Part shown: one piece after another, positions 27,309 to 35,728 of the stretch
Layout of the letters: the number at the start of each line of letters is the position of its first letter
How positions within the stretch are numbered: position 1 is the first letter of the stretch
NCBI GenBank assembly: GCA_017538105.1
Contig: JAFYJN010000085.1
Coordinates: forward strand, 186,001-250,000
Direction of reading: 5' to 3'
Source: Prevotella sp.
Lineage (GTDB): Bacteria; Bacteroidota; Bacteroidia; Bacteroidales; Bacteroidaceae
Length of the DNA stretch: 64,000 bases
Position numbers and translations under genes: made by a program
Notes under the pieces: generated by a model
What the model was told of the DNA's origin: nothing
The model's input: only the letters and a program-made list of their open reading frames with translations
Databases searched by the model: none

Positions 27309-28814
27309 CTAAATAGTTCTATGTGCCTCGTGCCCTTCTACGAATATCGCAGAGAAAGGACGAGCCGGACACAAGTTTTCACAAGCACCGCATCCGATGC
27401 ATTTCTCCTCATTTACTACAGGTACCGTCACCGATTCCTCGTCTTCGGGATCGGAAGGCACCATCTCAATAGCTCCCGTGGGACAATGTCGAGCACAGTT
27501 TCCGCAGTCAACACCGTCGGTGATGGCTACGCAGTTCTTATGGATGGGAACGGCATGTCCTATCTGAATGGCCGATTTCTCCGCCTGGGTGATGGGCTGT
27601 ATGGCGCCCGTTGGACAAACCTCGGAACATGTCACGCACTCTGGCCGGCAGTATCCGCGCTCATATGACATAACGGGTTGCATAAGTGTCGACAATTCCG
27701 ACGAAGGACGCAGCACCTGATTAGGGCATTTCGACACACAGAGCTGGCATGCCGTGCATCGGCGAGCCATATTGTTGGCACTCCAAGATCCCGGTGGCGT
27801 GATAGGAGTCTGACGTTCGGGAGCCACTTTCTCCTCGATGACCGCCAGGCCACCGTCCACCTTCTTTTTCTCTTGCGCCAACACCGTTGTGGCTGCTGCA
27901 GCCGTAGCCAAGAGGAAGGCTCGTCGACCCTCGCCTACTCCATCATCCTGTTTTAACTCGGCGGCAACATCTTCCTTTTTCTTTTTGGTTGTCACCATGG
28001 GACCTGGAGCATAAGTCAATGCACCGAACGAGCATTTGTCGACACAATTACCACACACCACGCATCTGGAATAGTCGACCGTCATCGTCTTGTAGTCAAT
28101 ACATGCAGCCTTGCAATTCTTTGAGCACAAACCACATTGCTTGCATTTATCATCATTGAACCTCACCTTGAACCAAGAGAATCGGGCGAAGAATCCCAAC
28201 ACCGTACCTACCGGACAGATAGTGTTGCACCATGTGCGTCCATGTCTCCATGCCAGGTAGCCTATAATCAGGAACGATGCTATCGCAATGACGAAGGTTG
28301 TGATACTCTTTATCCACACATCGACATGATAAAAGGTATAGCTATCCATGCGTTCTGCTATACCCGCAAGTATGTTGTTTCCCAGCATCCACAACGGCTG
28401 CAGCAGGTTCTGCGCTATCCTGCCGAAAGTGCTGTAAGGCGCCAACAGAGCCACCAGTGCACCAATGCCTACAATGATGGCGACGACCATAACCGCCAGC
28501 ATCAGATATCGCAACCATGAGACGGCAGGCGAATAGGAAAACCTGTTTTTCTTTCTCTTGCCATGAACCCAAGATACTATATCCTGGAACACACCCAGCG
28601 GACAAATGACAGAACAATAAATCCTACCGAACACCAAAGAGAGCAGGACAAGTATGGCTATCACCACCACATTCACGGCCAGCACAGCAGGCAAGAATTG
28701 CACCTTAGCCATCCATCCAAGCCACGTATGTAGCGTCCCAGTAAAATCAAGCAGCATGAGTGTAATCAACGCGAAAAACACCACCGCCAAAAATCTTCTT
28801 GTTTTCTTTAACAT
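27309..28814 (-). CDS. Polytopic 4Fe-4S membrane protein (NapH-like) fused to an exported multi-cluster ferredoxin domain
   Basis: 501 residues. Residues 1-210 hold about five membrane helices with CSVICPLG (C67/C71) and CNTICPVG (C196/C200), the NapH/CcoG-like pattern. Two ferredoxin motifs follow (CKQCGLCSKNC, CVVCGNCVDKC, 224-261). Then comes a twin-arginine stretch GRRAFLLATAAAATTVLAQ (296-314) and a second half with four more clusters of Cys motifs (353-363, 389-400, 428-444, 472-482) resembling NapG/MauM. The protein probably passes electrons from the membrane to the periplasm. It lies between tatC (34-nt gap) and the Tat-lipoprotein AKR. Confidence 0.88.
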   Translation of the reverse strand: MLKKTRRFLAVVFFALITLMLLDFTGTLHTWLGWMAKVQFLPAVLAVNVVVIAILVLLSLVFGRIYCSVICPLGVFQDIVSWVHGKRKKNRFSYSPAVSWLRYLMLAVMVVAIIVGIGALVALLAPYSTFGRIAQNLLQPLWMLGNNILAGIAERMDSYTFYHVDVWIKSITTFVIAIASFLIIGYLAWRHGRTWCNTICPVGTVLGFFARFSWFKVRFNDDKCKQCGLCSKNCKAACIDYKTMTVDYSRCVVCGNCVDKCSFGALTYAPGPMVTTKKKKEDVAAELKQDDGVGEGRRAFLLATAAAATTVLAQEKKKVDGGLAVIEEKVAPERQTPITPPGSWSANNMARRCTACQLCVSKCPNQVLRPSSELSTLMQPVMSYERGYCRPECVTCSEVCPTGAIQPITQAEKSAIQIGHAVPIHKNCVAITDGVDCGNCARHCPTGAIEMVPSDPEDEESVTVPVVNEEKCIGCGACENLCPARPFSAIFVEGHEAHRTI

Positions 28815-28848
28815 AAAGTAATAGGTTTTATTAGAGCGTAACTATTTA

Positions 28849-29589
28849 TCACTTCACCACAAAGATGCTCAGTTCGTAGAGCAACCAGATGGGCAGCGAA
28901 ACAACGATGAGGGTAAACATGTCGACCGTAGGCGTAATAATCGCAGCCGCTATGAGTATTGCCACAATGGCGTGTCTTCGGTATTGTCTCATCATCTGCG
29001 CTGTAAGAACTCCCATTTTCCCAAGGCAGGCACAGAGCACGGGCAGTTCAAACACCAACCCCAGCACGATGGCCATCATGAAGAAAGCATCCATATACGA
29101 CTGTAGGGTGAGCATGTTGGCCACCTCTTCGCTCACTTGGTAAGTACCCAAAAAACGTACGGTGAGAGGAAACACCACAAAGTAGTTTACCAATGAGCCT
29201 ATGATGAACATCACATATGTCCATCCCAACGCTCTGACCACATATCGACGCTCTTTATCATAAAGCGCAGGAGCCACAAAGCCGAAGAGTTGATACAACA
29301 CATAAGGAGAGGTCACCACGAAACCGGCATAAAAAGCTGTCTTGAGGTGGGTCATGAACTGTTCGGCCAGTTGGGTATTCACCAATTGCAAAGAGAATGG
29401 TTCAGCCCCCATCCACCGATAGGTGATGAAATCACTCTTTGTAGGAGCGAGAACTACGGAAAACAATCCCTCTTTCCACAGAAAAGCCACACATGCCATG
29501 ACTGCCACGGCACCCACAATTCTGATAATCACCCATCTCAGCACTTCAAGGTGATCCCAGAAAGAGCCCACTGGGCTTTTTCCGTCCAT
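28849..29589 (-). CDS. tatC: Sec-independent protein translocase TatC
   Basis: 246 residues. The cytoplasmic N-terminus has FWDHLEVLRWVIIR (the conserved HLxELR region), six helices follow, and the Glu-Pro-FxL region reads GAEPFSLQLVN. FELPVLCACLGKMG marks the conserved helix 5 segment. TatC binds twin-arginine signals in the inner membrane. It starts 3 nt after tatA. Confidence 0.95.
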   Translation of the reverse strand: MDGKSPVGSFWDHLEVLRWVIIRIVGAVAVMACVAFLWKEGLFSVVLAPTKSDFITYRWMGAEPFSLQLVNTQLAEQFMTHLKTAFYAGFVVTSPYVLYQLFGFVAPALYDKERRYVVRALGWTYVMFIIGSLVNYFVVFPLTVRFLGTYQVSEEVANMLTLQSYMDAFFMMAIVLGLVFELPVLCACLGKMGVLTAQMMRQYRRHAIVAILIAAAIITPTVDMFTLIVVSLPIWLLYELSIFVVK

Positions 29590-29592
29590 CGG

Positions 29593-29817
29593 TCAGCTTT
29601 CTTTTTTTTCTTGTTCGGCATCTTCCTTGCCCTTTGAGGAAGGTTGCTCGTCCACGGAATCCAATTCGTTCATTCCTTCCTTGAAACTTTTCACACCCTT
29701 ACCCAACCCTTTCATCATCTCGGGAATTTTCTTTCCCCCAAAAAGGAGAAGAACAACCAGTGCGATGAGGACTATTTCGGGCATTCCCAATGAAAACAGC
29801 AGCATATTGTAAATCAT
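29593..29817 (-). CDS. tatA: Twin-arginine translocase subunit TatA
   Basis: 74 residues from [11 protein letters not shown]; Met4 of this form (29805) is an alternative start, and the frame further upstream is promoter DNA. One membrane helix ([23 protein letters not shown]), the FGxKKxPE hinge, an amphipathic helix ([19 protein letters not shown]) and an acidic tail. It forms the pore of the Tat system. No separate tatB is present, as is usual in minimal TatA-TatC systems. Confidence 0.93.
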   Translation of the reverse strand: MIYNMLLFSLGMPEIVLIALVVLLLFGGKKIPEMMKGLGKGVKSFKEGMNELDSVDEQPSSKGKEDAEQEKKES

Positions 29818-29839
29818 GATGTAAAAATATGTTTGTTTG

Positions 29840-29871
29840 CAAAAATAATTAAAATATACATTTTCTCCAAA
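29840..29871 (-). promoter_or_regulatory. Promoter for the tatA-tatC-FeS-AKR operon
   Basis: Minus strand TTTG (29868-29871), 20-nt spacer, TATTTTTG (29840-29847). Confidence 0.65.
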
Positions 29872-30005
29872 TGAAAGTAAAAAAAACTCAAGATAATTCA
29901 ACACTTAGGAATAATTTGTGTACCTTAGCCGACGCTTTGAGAAAGACAAGCAGCCTCATCGACTCGTTTATTTAGTCAACAAAACAACAATTTGTCAACT
30001 TACCA

Positions 30006-30647
30006 ATGAGCATCAACTATACCCATAGGGAAGAGATTTGGAACACTTGGTCGCATGCCTTGGGTATTGCAGGCGGGATGGTTTTCGGCATCATCTTTAT
30101 CTACAAAGCCATCGACAAGAGCGATGCTTTGGGTGTGTTCAGCATCATTCTCTACCTCTTGGGTATGATGGGGTCATATGTCACCTCCACCACCTATCAT
30201 GCGCTGTCGTCCAATTCCAAACGGAAGGAGCCATGGCGACGATGGGACCATGCCGCCATCTATTGGCATATTGCTGGCAGCTACTCGCCGGTGACGCTGA
30301 TAGCCCTGCGCGACCATTCATTCTGGGGATGGGGACTCTTCATTTTTGTATGGCTTTGCGCCATTGTAGGCACATCGCTTAGCCTGTGGCGACTGAAGGA
30401 GCACTCCAATCTGGAAACCTGTTGTTTTGTAGGTATGGGCCTGAGTGTTTTGGTGGCTTTTAAGCCATTGGTAGAAGCCGTAAACACCGCCACCTTGTGG
30501 TGGATTATCGCTGAAGGCATCTTCTACATCTCTGGAGCCGTGTTCTACACCTTCCGCCGTAAGCGCAACGCCCACACCGTGTTCCATTTCTTCGTTCTTG
30601 CCGGTACGGCCTGCCACATCGTGGCGGTATGGAAGATTCTAGGGTGA
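30006..30647 (+). CDS. Hemolysin III family (PAQR) membrane protein
   Basis: 213 residues, seven membrane helices. Starts YTHREEIWNTWSHALGI with the conserved Glu and His; STTYHALSS, RRWDHAAIYWHIAGSYSPV and FHFFVLAGTACH give the three His/Ser/Asp groups that bind zinc in PAQR proteins. Family members are predicted membrane hydrolases; the name comes from a Bacillus hemolysin. The role here is unknown. Confidence 0.92.
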   Translation: MSINYTHREEIWNTWSHALGIAGGMVFGIIFIYKAIDKSDALGVFSIILYLLGMMGSYVTSTTYHALSSNSKRKEPWRRWDHAAIYWHIAGSYSPVTLIALRDHSFWGWGLFIFVWLCAIVGTSLSLWRLKEHSNLETCCFVGMGLSVLVAFKPLVEAVNTATLWWIIAEGIFYISGAVFYTFRRKRNAHTVFHFFVLAGTACHIVAVWKILG

Positions 30648-30791
30648 CACGCCGTTTAATAACTTTGTTTTTTTATTGCATCTTCAAATCAGGTAGTCAA
30701 AACAATTCTACTTTTTTCAAGCAAACACGCTTGGTTTCAATAATTCTTTGTACCTTCGCAGCATGAAAGCATGAATTGCTATTCTTAGACT

Positions 30792-31967
30792 ATGAGAAGA
30801 CGATTTAATGACCGTCAGGTCACATACATAGGCATCATCCTAGGCATTCTCATCACCGGTGGTATCGGTGGATTGTGGTACGCCGTCCGTCAGGTGAGCG
30901 ACAACCAGGCCCAGGAGGTTTTTGAGAAGGATTCACTGCGTGAAGCGAGCAAATTGCGCATGGTGGCCGAATATGCTGCTGAACAAGCCTTGCAGGATTC
31001 CATCGTGGAGTTTGAACGCACCCACTCATCACAGGCCATAGCCCACAGAATGCAGGTGATAGTGAGCCAAGAACTAAAGAAGAGCAGCATCAAACCTTAC
31101 GACCCACGTTACCGCACCGCTTCATTTCAGGAGTTGCTACAACAGTGCAAGACATTCGACCGCGACAGCGCGAAGAAAGGATGGCATTTCTACGACATCC
31201 CTTTCTATGAATATATCCCCAAAAAGGAGATTATTGGCTGTGAAATATCGCGTGTGTATTACGTAACAAACACCACAGCCTCCGCCGACGTGCGCTATGA
31301 CCTAAACAACGACAGTATCCCTTCGAAAAGTGCCGTCTACCGATTAGTATACGTGAATGACGAATGGTTGGTGGACGACTGTATCATCGATCAGGAGTCG
31401 GAACGTGAGAGCCTTCGTTGGTACATGGATGGCTACTACTTCATAGAACGCCCTGACACCACACAGGTGGACAGCACCATGAACGATGAGCGACGAGTTA
31501 CGGGCGATGAGCGAAAAACAAAGGGCACAGAGGAACCAACTAAGAAGACAGAAAGTAAGGGGCAAGGAACAGGGAGCAAGGAGCAAGCAAGTAAAAAAAC
31601 CGACACCAAAAAGGCGGAAACTAAGAAGTCCGACAGCAAACCCAAGACTGAAAGTAAGGGGCAAGGAGCAGGGAGCAAGGAGCAAGGAAGCAAAAAGTCC
31701 GAAACAAAAAAGGCGGAGACTAAGAAGTCGGACAGCAAACCCAAGACGGAAAGCAAGGGACAAGGAGCAGGGAGCAAGGAGCAAGGAAGCAAAAAGTCCG
31801 AAACAAAAAAGGCGGAGACTAAGAAGTCGGACAGCAAACCCAAGACGGAAAGCAAGGGACAAGGAACTGGGAGCAAGGAGCAAACAAGTAAAAAGTCCGA
31901 CAACAAGCCAAAGACCGAAACCAAGAAATCCGACAACAAGCCAAAGACAACCACCAAGAAACAATGA
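30792..31967 (+). CDS. Single-pass membrane protein with a tandem-repeat Lys-rich tail
   Basis: 391 residues. One N-terminal helix (YIGIILGILITGGIGGLWYA) after a basic start, a coiled region (35-100), then a folded domain (about 105-215) rich in Tyr and Asp. From about residue 230 to the end the protein is low-complexity Lys/Ser/Thr/Glu with a 33-residue repeat. The DNA at 31483-31530 that opens the tail resembles intergenic repeats elsewhere in the window. I recognise no domain. The last codon overlaps the next gene (ATGA at 31964). Confidence 0.8.
   Translation: MRRRFNDRQVTYIGIILGILITGGIGGLWYAVRQVSDNQAQEVFEKDSLREASKLRMVAEYAAEQALQDSIVEFERTHSSQAIAHRMQVIVSQELKKSSIKPYDPRYRTASFQELLQQCKTFDRDSAKKGWHFYDIPFYEYIPKKEIIGCEISRVYYVTNTTASADVRYDLNNDSIPSKSAVYRLVYVNDEWLVDDCIIDQESERESLRWYMDGYYFIERPDTTQVDSTMNDERRVTGDERKTKGTEEPTKKTESKGQGTGSKEQASKKTDTKKAETKKSDSKPKTESKGQGAGSKEQGSKKSETKKAETKKSDSKPKTESKGQGAGSKEQGSKKSETKKAETKKSDSKPKTESKGQGTGSKEQTSKKSDNKPKTETKKSDNKPKTTTKKQ
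31551..31947 (+). repeat. 99-bp tandem repeat inside a coding region
   Basis: Copies start at 31551, 31650, 31749 and 31848, exactly 99 bp apart; the last is partial and diverged. Copies 2 and 3 are almost identical. Each encodes 33 residues in frame, so copy-number change would alter only tail length. Confidence 0.9.
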
Positions 31968-32515
31968 AGCACCACCATCTACTTAACAATGGAATCCCCA
32001 TCTTCCTACTTGCCATCCTCCTATTCGTGGGATGTAAAGGGCATTCGGACAAAAAAGGTGGAAAACATGCCAAGCCGTGGGCAGATGCCGACTCCACGGC
32101 ACAACTGGAGGCAGACAGTAGCGCGCTGGAATCTGCCGACACGCTGGCGCTCGCTGATAGCACGCATCAAACTGACAGCACGAAGGAAGCAACACGCGAC
32201 ACCATTGCCACGAGCCGTGGTCCCATCTCAGGAAACCAATACCTGGAAGGCATCGTTGGCCGTCACACCATTGCCATGAGTTTCAGTACCATCAGTGGAA
32301 ATGACTTCTTGGGAAATGCCACCATTGACGGACAGCGCCATGAGATAACAGGCCGCTATACCACCGATGACCGCAGCCGGTTGATTATAGATGAAGCTGT
32401 AAGACAACGAGACACCACACCATTCCATATAGAACTTCATGCCGCAAAAGATGGTTACGAGGGAACTTTCACGACAGCAGAAGAACGGTTGGCGATATCG
32501 TTAACAAGGAAATAA
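31964..32515 (+). CDS. Lipoprotein of unknown function
   Basis: 183 residues. Lipobox LLFVGC (Cys about 24). A linker rich in Ala, Asp, Ser and Thr (DSTAQLEADSSALESADT) leads to a compact C-terminal beta domain (GNQYLEGIVGRHTIAMSF, GRYTTDDRSRLIIDEAV, GYEGTFTTAEERLAISLTRK). No known domain recognised. Translation is coupled to the upstream repeat-tail gene by an ATGA overlap, so the two may work together in the envelope. Confidence 0.75.
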   Translation: MKHHHLLNNGIPIFLLAILLFVGCKGHSDKKGGKHAKPWADADSTAQLEADSSALESADTLALADSTHQTDSTKEATRDTIATSRGPISGNQYLEGIVGRHTIAMSFSTISGNDFLGNATIDGQRHEITGRYTTDDRSRLIIDEAVRQRDTTPFHIELHAAKDGYEGTFTTAEERLAISLTRK

Positions 32516-32524
32516 GTGAGAGAG

Positions 32525-32731
32525 TCAGGATTCCCGACGGTTGCCTGACTTGCGGAAATTGTTCCCTATAAGGAATAGCAGGACGCCAAGCCCCAGCCAC
32601 AGGATGAGATAGAGAATAAAGTAATGTACTTTGCTGCCGTCGGTGAGCAAATACATAACACTCAGTGCCGAACCAGAAATGGCGATGATGGCTCCGAGAA
32701 TCATATTGATAATGCCTATTGTCTTTCTCAT
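32525..32731 (-). CDS. Small two-helix membrane protein
   Basis: 68 residues: helix 1 IGIINMILGAIIAISGSALSVMYLL, a short loop, helix 2 YFILYLILWLGLGVLLFLIG, and a basic tail FRKSGNRRES. No family recognised. It has its own promoter, which supports it being a real gene despite its size. Confidence 0.7.
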   Translation of the reverse strand: MRKTIGIINMILGAIIAISGSALSVMYLLTDGSKVHYFILYLILWLGLGVLLFLIGNNFRKSGNRRES

Positions 32732-32759
32732 GACATAAAAGATGAATGGTTTCTGGTTA

Positions 32760-32790
32760 CAAAAGTAAGTATTTATTTCGAAAAAACAAT
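32760..32790 (-). promoter_or_regulatory. Promoter for the small membrane protein
   Basis: Minus strand ATTG (32787-32790, one mismatch), 19-nt spacer, TACTTTTG (32760-32767). Confidence 0.5.
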
Positions 32791-32808
32791 AAAAACAAAA
32801 AAATAATC

Positions 32809-34116
32809 ATGAAGAAAACGTTTTTAGTCTGCTTTTTGGCCTGTATGGGTCTGTTGGGCATGGCCCAAGGCATGGATGACGACCCCGACAGCCGCTACGC
32901 CACCGACCTGCTCAAGCCTGGCACTGTAGCGCCCGACTTCCAGATGAAAGCCCTGGACGGAAAGAAGTTCAAACTCAGTAAATTGCGTGGCCATTACGTG
33001 GTTCTCGATTTCTGGGCATCCTGGTGCCCCGACTGTCGCAAGGACATTCCCAACCTATTGCGCATGTACAACCGTTTCCATAGCAAGGGTGTGGAATTCG
33101 TGGGTGTATCGTTCGATGATAATGCCACAGCATGGCAAGAGGCAGTGCAAAAATACAACATCCCCTACACCCAGGTGAGCGAACTGAAGAAATGGAAAGA
33201 AACTGCCATCTCACCCCTCTATGGTGTGAAATGGATACCTTCATTGTACCTCATCGACCCTGAGGGGAAGGTCGTTCTGTCGACAGTGGTTTCCGACAAA
33301 GTAGAAGCCCGGTTGTATGAACTGACATCATCCGCATCCTCACCCATCGGCACAAAGGAGAGCATCTGGATTGACGGCAGCAAGGGACGCCTCAAGGCCG
33401 TGATACAAAAGCCTGAACTGACACAAGGCCAGCAATGTCCAATGGTGATGTTCTGTCATGGTTTCGGCGGAACGAAAGAAGGGCCGTTATTTGAAATTAC
33501 CGCCGACAGTCTATGTGCCCATGGCATCGCCTCCATCCGCTTCGACTTCAATGGCCATGGCGAGAGTGATGGTGACTTCCAAGAGATGACCGTTCCCAAT
33601 GAGATAGAAGATGCGAAAAAAGTATATGAATACGTTCGTGACCTGCGCTTTGTCAGCGATGTGGCCATAGCAGGCCATTCACAAGGCGGTGTGGTGGCAG
33701 CCATGACCGCCGGCGAACTGGGAAACGATGCTTTCAAGGCTGTTGTGCTGTTGGCTCCCGCAGCCGTATTGCGCGACGATGCCATTCGTGGCAACACGAT
33801 GGGCAAGATGTACAACCCACTCGACCCACCAGACTATGTAGAATTGTGGGGCGGCAAGCGCCTGGGGCGCGAATACATCAAAAGCGCCTTCTATCTACCT
33901 ATCTACGAAACGGCAGCCAAATACCAAGGTCCGGCACTCATCATCCACGGCACAGCCGACCGCGTGGTGCCCTATACCTATGGCGAGCGGTTCCACCAAC
34001 TATGGTCTGGCAGCCAATGGGAACTTCTTGACGGTCTGGACCATGGCTTCGGTCCCAATGTGTACCGCGCCGACCAACTGATGACCGATTTCCTTGTGAA
34101 AGAATTCAAGAGGTGA
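32809..34116 (+). CDS. Exported thioredoxin (TlpA-like) domain fused to an alpha/beta hydrolase
   Basis: 435 residues from ATG 32809. Signal peptide (KTFLVCFLACMGLLGMAQG), then a TlpA/AhpC-like thioredoxin fold (about 35-175) with active site C73-P-D-C76 in WASWCPDC and cis-Pro region VKWIPSLYLID. From about 185 an alpha/beta hydrolase follows with Ser291 in GHSQGG, Asp in HGTADRVVP and His in LDHGFGP; it resembles cinnamoyl/feruloyl esterase-like hydrolases. There is no start codon context between the halves, so the fusion is real. The next gene is another secreted esterase. Confidence 0.88.
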   Translation: MKKTFLVCFLACMGLLGMAQGMDDDPDSRYATDLLKPGTVAPDFQMKALDGKKFKLSKLRGHYVVLDFWASWCPDCRKDIPNLLRMYNRFHSKGVEFVGVSFDDNATAWQEAVQKYNIPYTQVSELKKWKETAISPLYGVKWIPSLYLIDPEGKVVLSTVVSDKVEARLYELTSSASSPIGTKESIWIDGSKGRLKAVIQKPELTQGQQCPMVMFCHGFGGTKEGPLFEITADSLCAHGIASIRFDFNGHGESDGDFQEMTVPNEIEDAKKVYEYVRDLRFVSDVAIAGHSQGGVVAAMTAGELGNDAFKAVVLLAPAAVLRDDAIRGNTMGKMYNPLDPPDYVELWGGKRLGREYIKSAFYLPIYETAAKYQGPALIIHGTADRVVPYTYGERFHQLWSGSQWELLDGLDHGFGPNVYRADQLMTDFLVKEFKR

Positions 34117-34208
34117 GAGGTGAGGAGTGAGAGGTGAGAGAACACCCACAGGTTATTTTTCCACTCCCTGTAACATCCAAATATATAAAATTCCAAAAAC
34201 ATATAATA

Positions 34209-35174
34209 ATGAAACGACTTATATTATCATTAGCCATATTGATGGGCGCATTAACATCATGTGCCTTGGACAAAGGAAAACAACAATCCTCAGAAGCCAC
34301 GGCCAACGACAGCATCGAGCAGGAAACTGTCAGCACAGTACCACAGGCTAAGAAAACGCTGAAAGAAGGCAAGAGCCGTATCGTGAATGCCACATATCAC
34401 AGCAAGATCTTAGGAGCAGACCGAACCTACACCGTCTACCTACCCAAAAGCTACGATGTGGAGCCCGATCGTCAATACCCCATTCTCTATCTGCTCCATG
34501 GCATGCTCGACGACAACTACTGCTGGACCACCCGTGGACACCTGAAAGAAGTGATGGACACTCTGGTGGCGCAGGGCAAGGCTACCGAGATGGTTATAGT
34601 CACTCCCTGTGCTGGAGGCGAGGCCAACAAAGATTGGAACGGCTATTTCAACATGCGCGGTTGGAACTATGAAGATTTCTTCTTCAAAGAGTTCGTGCCG
34701 TTCATAGAAAAGGAATACCGCATCCTTACTGACCGTGGCCACCGCGCCGCCGCCGGCCTGTCGATGGGTGGAGGGGCCGCCACAAGCTTCTGCCAGCGCT
34801 ATCCCGACATGTTCTGTGCGTGCTATGCCATGAGTGCGCTGATGGACATTGTTCCTCTACCCGGCCATAAGGCTGGCCCCAACAGCAAGGTGGGCATCAT
34901 GAGTGCCAAGGTGGGTGAGTTAAGCTGCTCGAAATTCATCCGTCAGGCTAATGCCGCCACCATCGCCAAGATGAAGACCATCCGCTGGTACGTCGATTGC
35001 GGCGACCGCGACTTCCTGCTAAAGAAAAACCAAGAGTTCATGGCCGCCATGGACCGTGCTGGCATCCCTTATAAGAAACAGATACGCAAAGGTACCCATT
35101 CTTGGCAATACTGGCATTCCGGTCTGTTCATCTGCCTGCCCTTCATCAGCGAGAGTTTCGCACCGATTCCCTAA
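34209..35174 (+). CDS. Lipoprotein esterase (esterase D/feruloyl-acetylxylan esterase family)
   Basis: 321 residues from ATG 34209. Lipoprotein signal ending LTSC. The PF00756 fold is visible: YTVYLPKSYD, LLHGMLDDNYCW, nucleophile Ser185 in GLSMGGG, Asp in DCGDRDFL, and His in KGTHSWQYWHSGL. Such enzymes release acyl or feruloyl groups from plant polysaccharides or act on similar esters. The 92-nt gap upstream is made of GAGGTGAG-type low-complexity repeats. Confidence 0.88.
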   Translation: MKRLILSLAILMGALTSCALDKGKQQSSEATANDSIEQETVSTVPQAKKTLKEGKSRIVNATYHSKILGADRTYTVYLPKSYDVEPDRQYPILYLLHGMLDDNYCWTTRGHLKEVMDTLVAQGKATEMVIVTPCAGGEANKDWNGYFNMRGWNYEDFFFKEFVPFIEKEYRILTDRGHRAAAGLSMGGGAATSFCQRYPDMFCACYAMSALMDIVPLPGHKAGPNSKVGIMSAKVGELSCSKFIRQANAATIAKMKTIRWYVDCGDRDFLLKKNQEFMAAMDRAGIPYKKQIRKGTHSWQYWHSGLFICLPFISESFAPIP

Positions 35175-35197
35175 TCCCACGAAACGCTATACGGTAT

Positions 35198-35238
35198 GAA
35201 AACATTGGGGGCGGTCGATGACCGCCCCCAATGTTTTC
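35198..35238. terminator. Bidirectional hairpin terminator
   Basis: A perfect 19-bp stem (35198-35216 with 35220-35238) and a 3-nt loop, with A-rich left and T-rich right ends. It lies between convergent genes and is perfectly placed to serve both. Confidence 0.85.
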
Positions 35239-35259
35239 CAAAATACCAATACTGATTGT

Positions 35260-35706
35260 TCAACGATAGACCACCACTTCAGCCAGTCGAATCACATGGT
35301 CGCCACGTATGTACCCGTCTTTCTTGATAGACACGATGGAACCCGACTTCTGCGATGAGTCTCGTTCCGTTCCCACTACATTGCAGAAACGCTCATCATA
35401 CATATTGTCGGGAAATTCTATCTTCTTTACCCCATGACGCTCAAGTACCGCCAATGTCTTTGTCTTGGCGGCAAGCAGTCGGGTGATAGCCTTGGTGGAT
35501 ATCTGGCTCTGATCCAATCCACGCTGTTTGATGGTTTCTTCCGCCCAATCAAAAGTGTCGACTACTTCAAGAAAGTCGGCAAGCATCTCATTGATCTTAT
35601 CTTCATTTTGCTTGCTTTGCCGCTCATTGCGGTGGATGAGCGCAAGATTCTCATTTTGGAGTCTGGCCACCAAGCCAGCTATCTCGGTGATTGTGCTAAA
35701 TCCCAT
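35260..35706 (-). CDS. GrpE-like nucleotide exchange factor (non-canonical locus)
   Basis: 148 residues from MGFSTITEIAGL (35706); a start at 35739 would overlap the upstream gene. An N-terminal coiled coil (VARLQNENLALIHRNERQ) leads to a GrpE beta domain ending ERHGVKKIEFPDNMYDE, SIVSIKKDGYIRGDHVIRLAEVVVYR, close to the GrpE pattern GY...RVLRPAxVxV. There is no dnaK or dnaJ nearby, so this is likely a second, specialised GrpE-like protein and not the housekeeping one. It is downstream of the LysM gene. Confidence 0.75.
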   Translation of the reverse strand: MGFSTITEIAGLVARLQNENLALIHRNERQSKQNEDKINEMLADFLEVVDTFDWAEETIKQRGLDQSQISTKAITRLLAAKTKTLAVLERHGVKKIEFPDNMYDERFCNVVGTERDSSQKSGSIVSIKKDGYIRGDHVIRLAEVVVYR

Positions 35707-35728
35707 ATTGTTAAGAGGAATTAAAGGG

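Noticed and set aside
31551-31947. Possible CRISPR array
   Set aside because: The repeats are contiguous without unique spacers and are translated in frame.
31436-31978. Minus-strand open frames of up to 206 codons over the 31.5-kb repeat
   Set aside because: They mirror the repetitive plus-strand gene; the plus strand has a membrane helix, proper start and coupled downstream gene.
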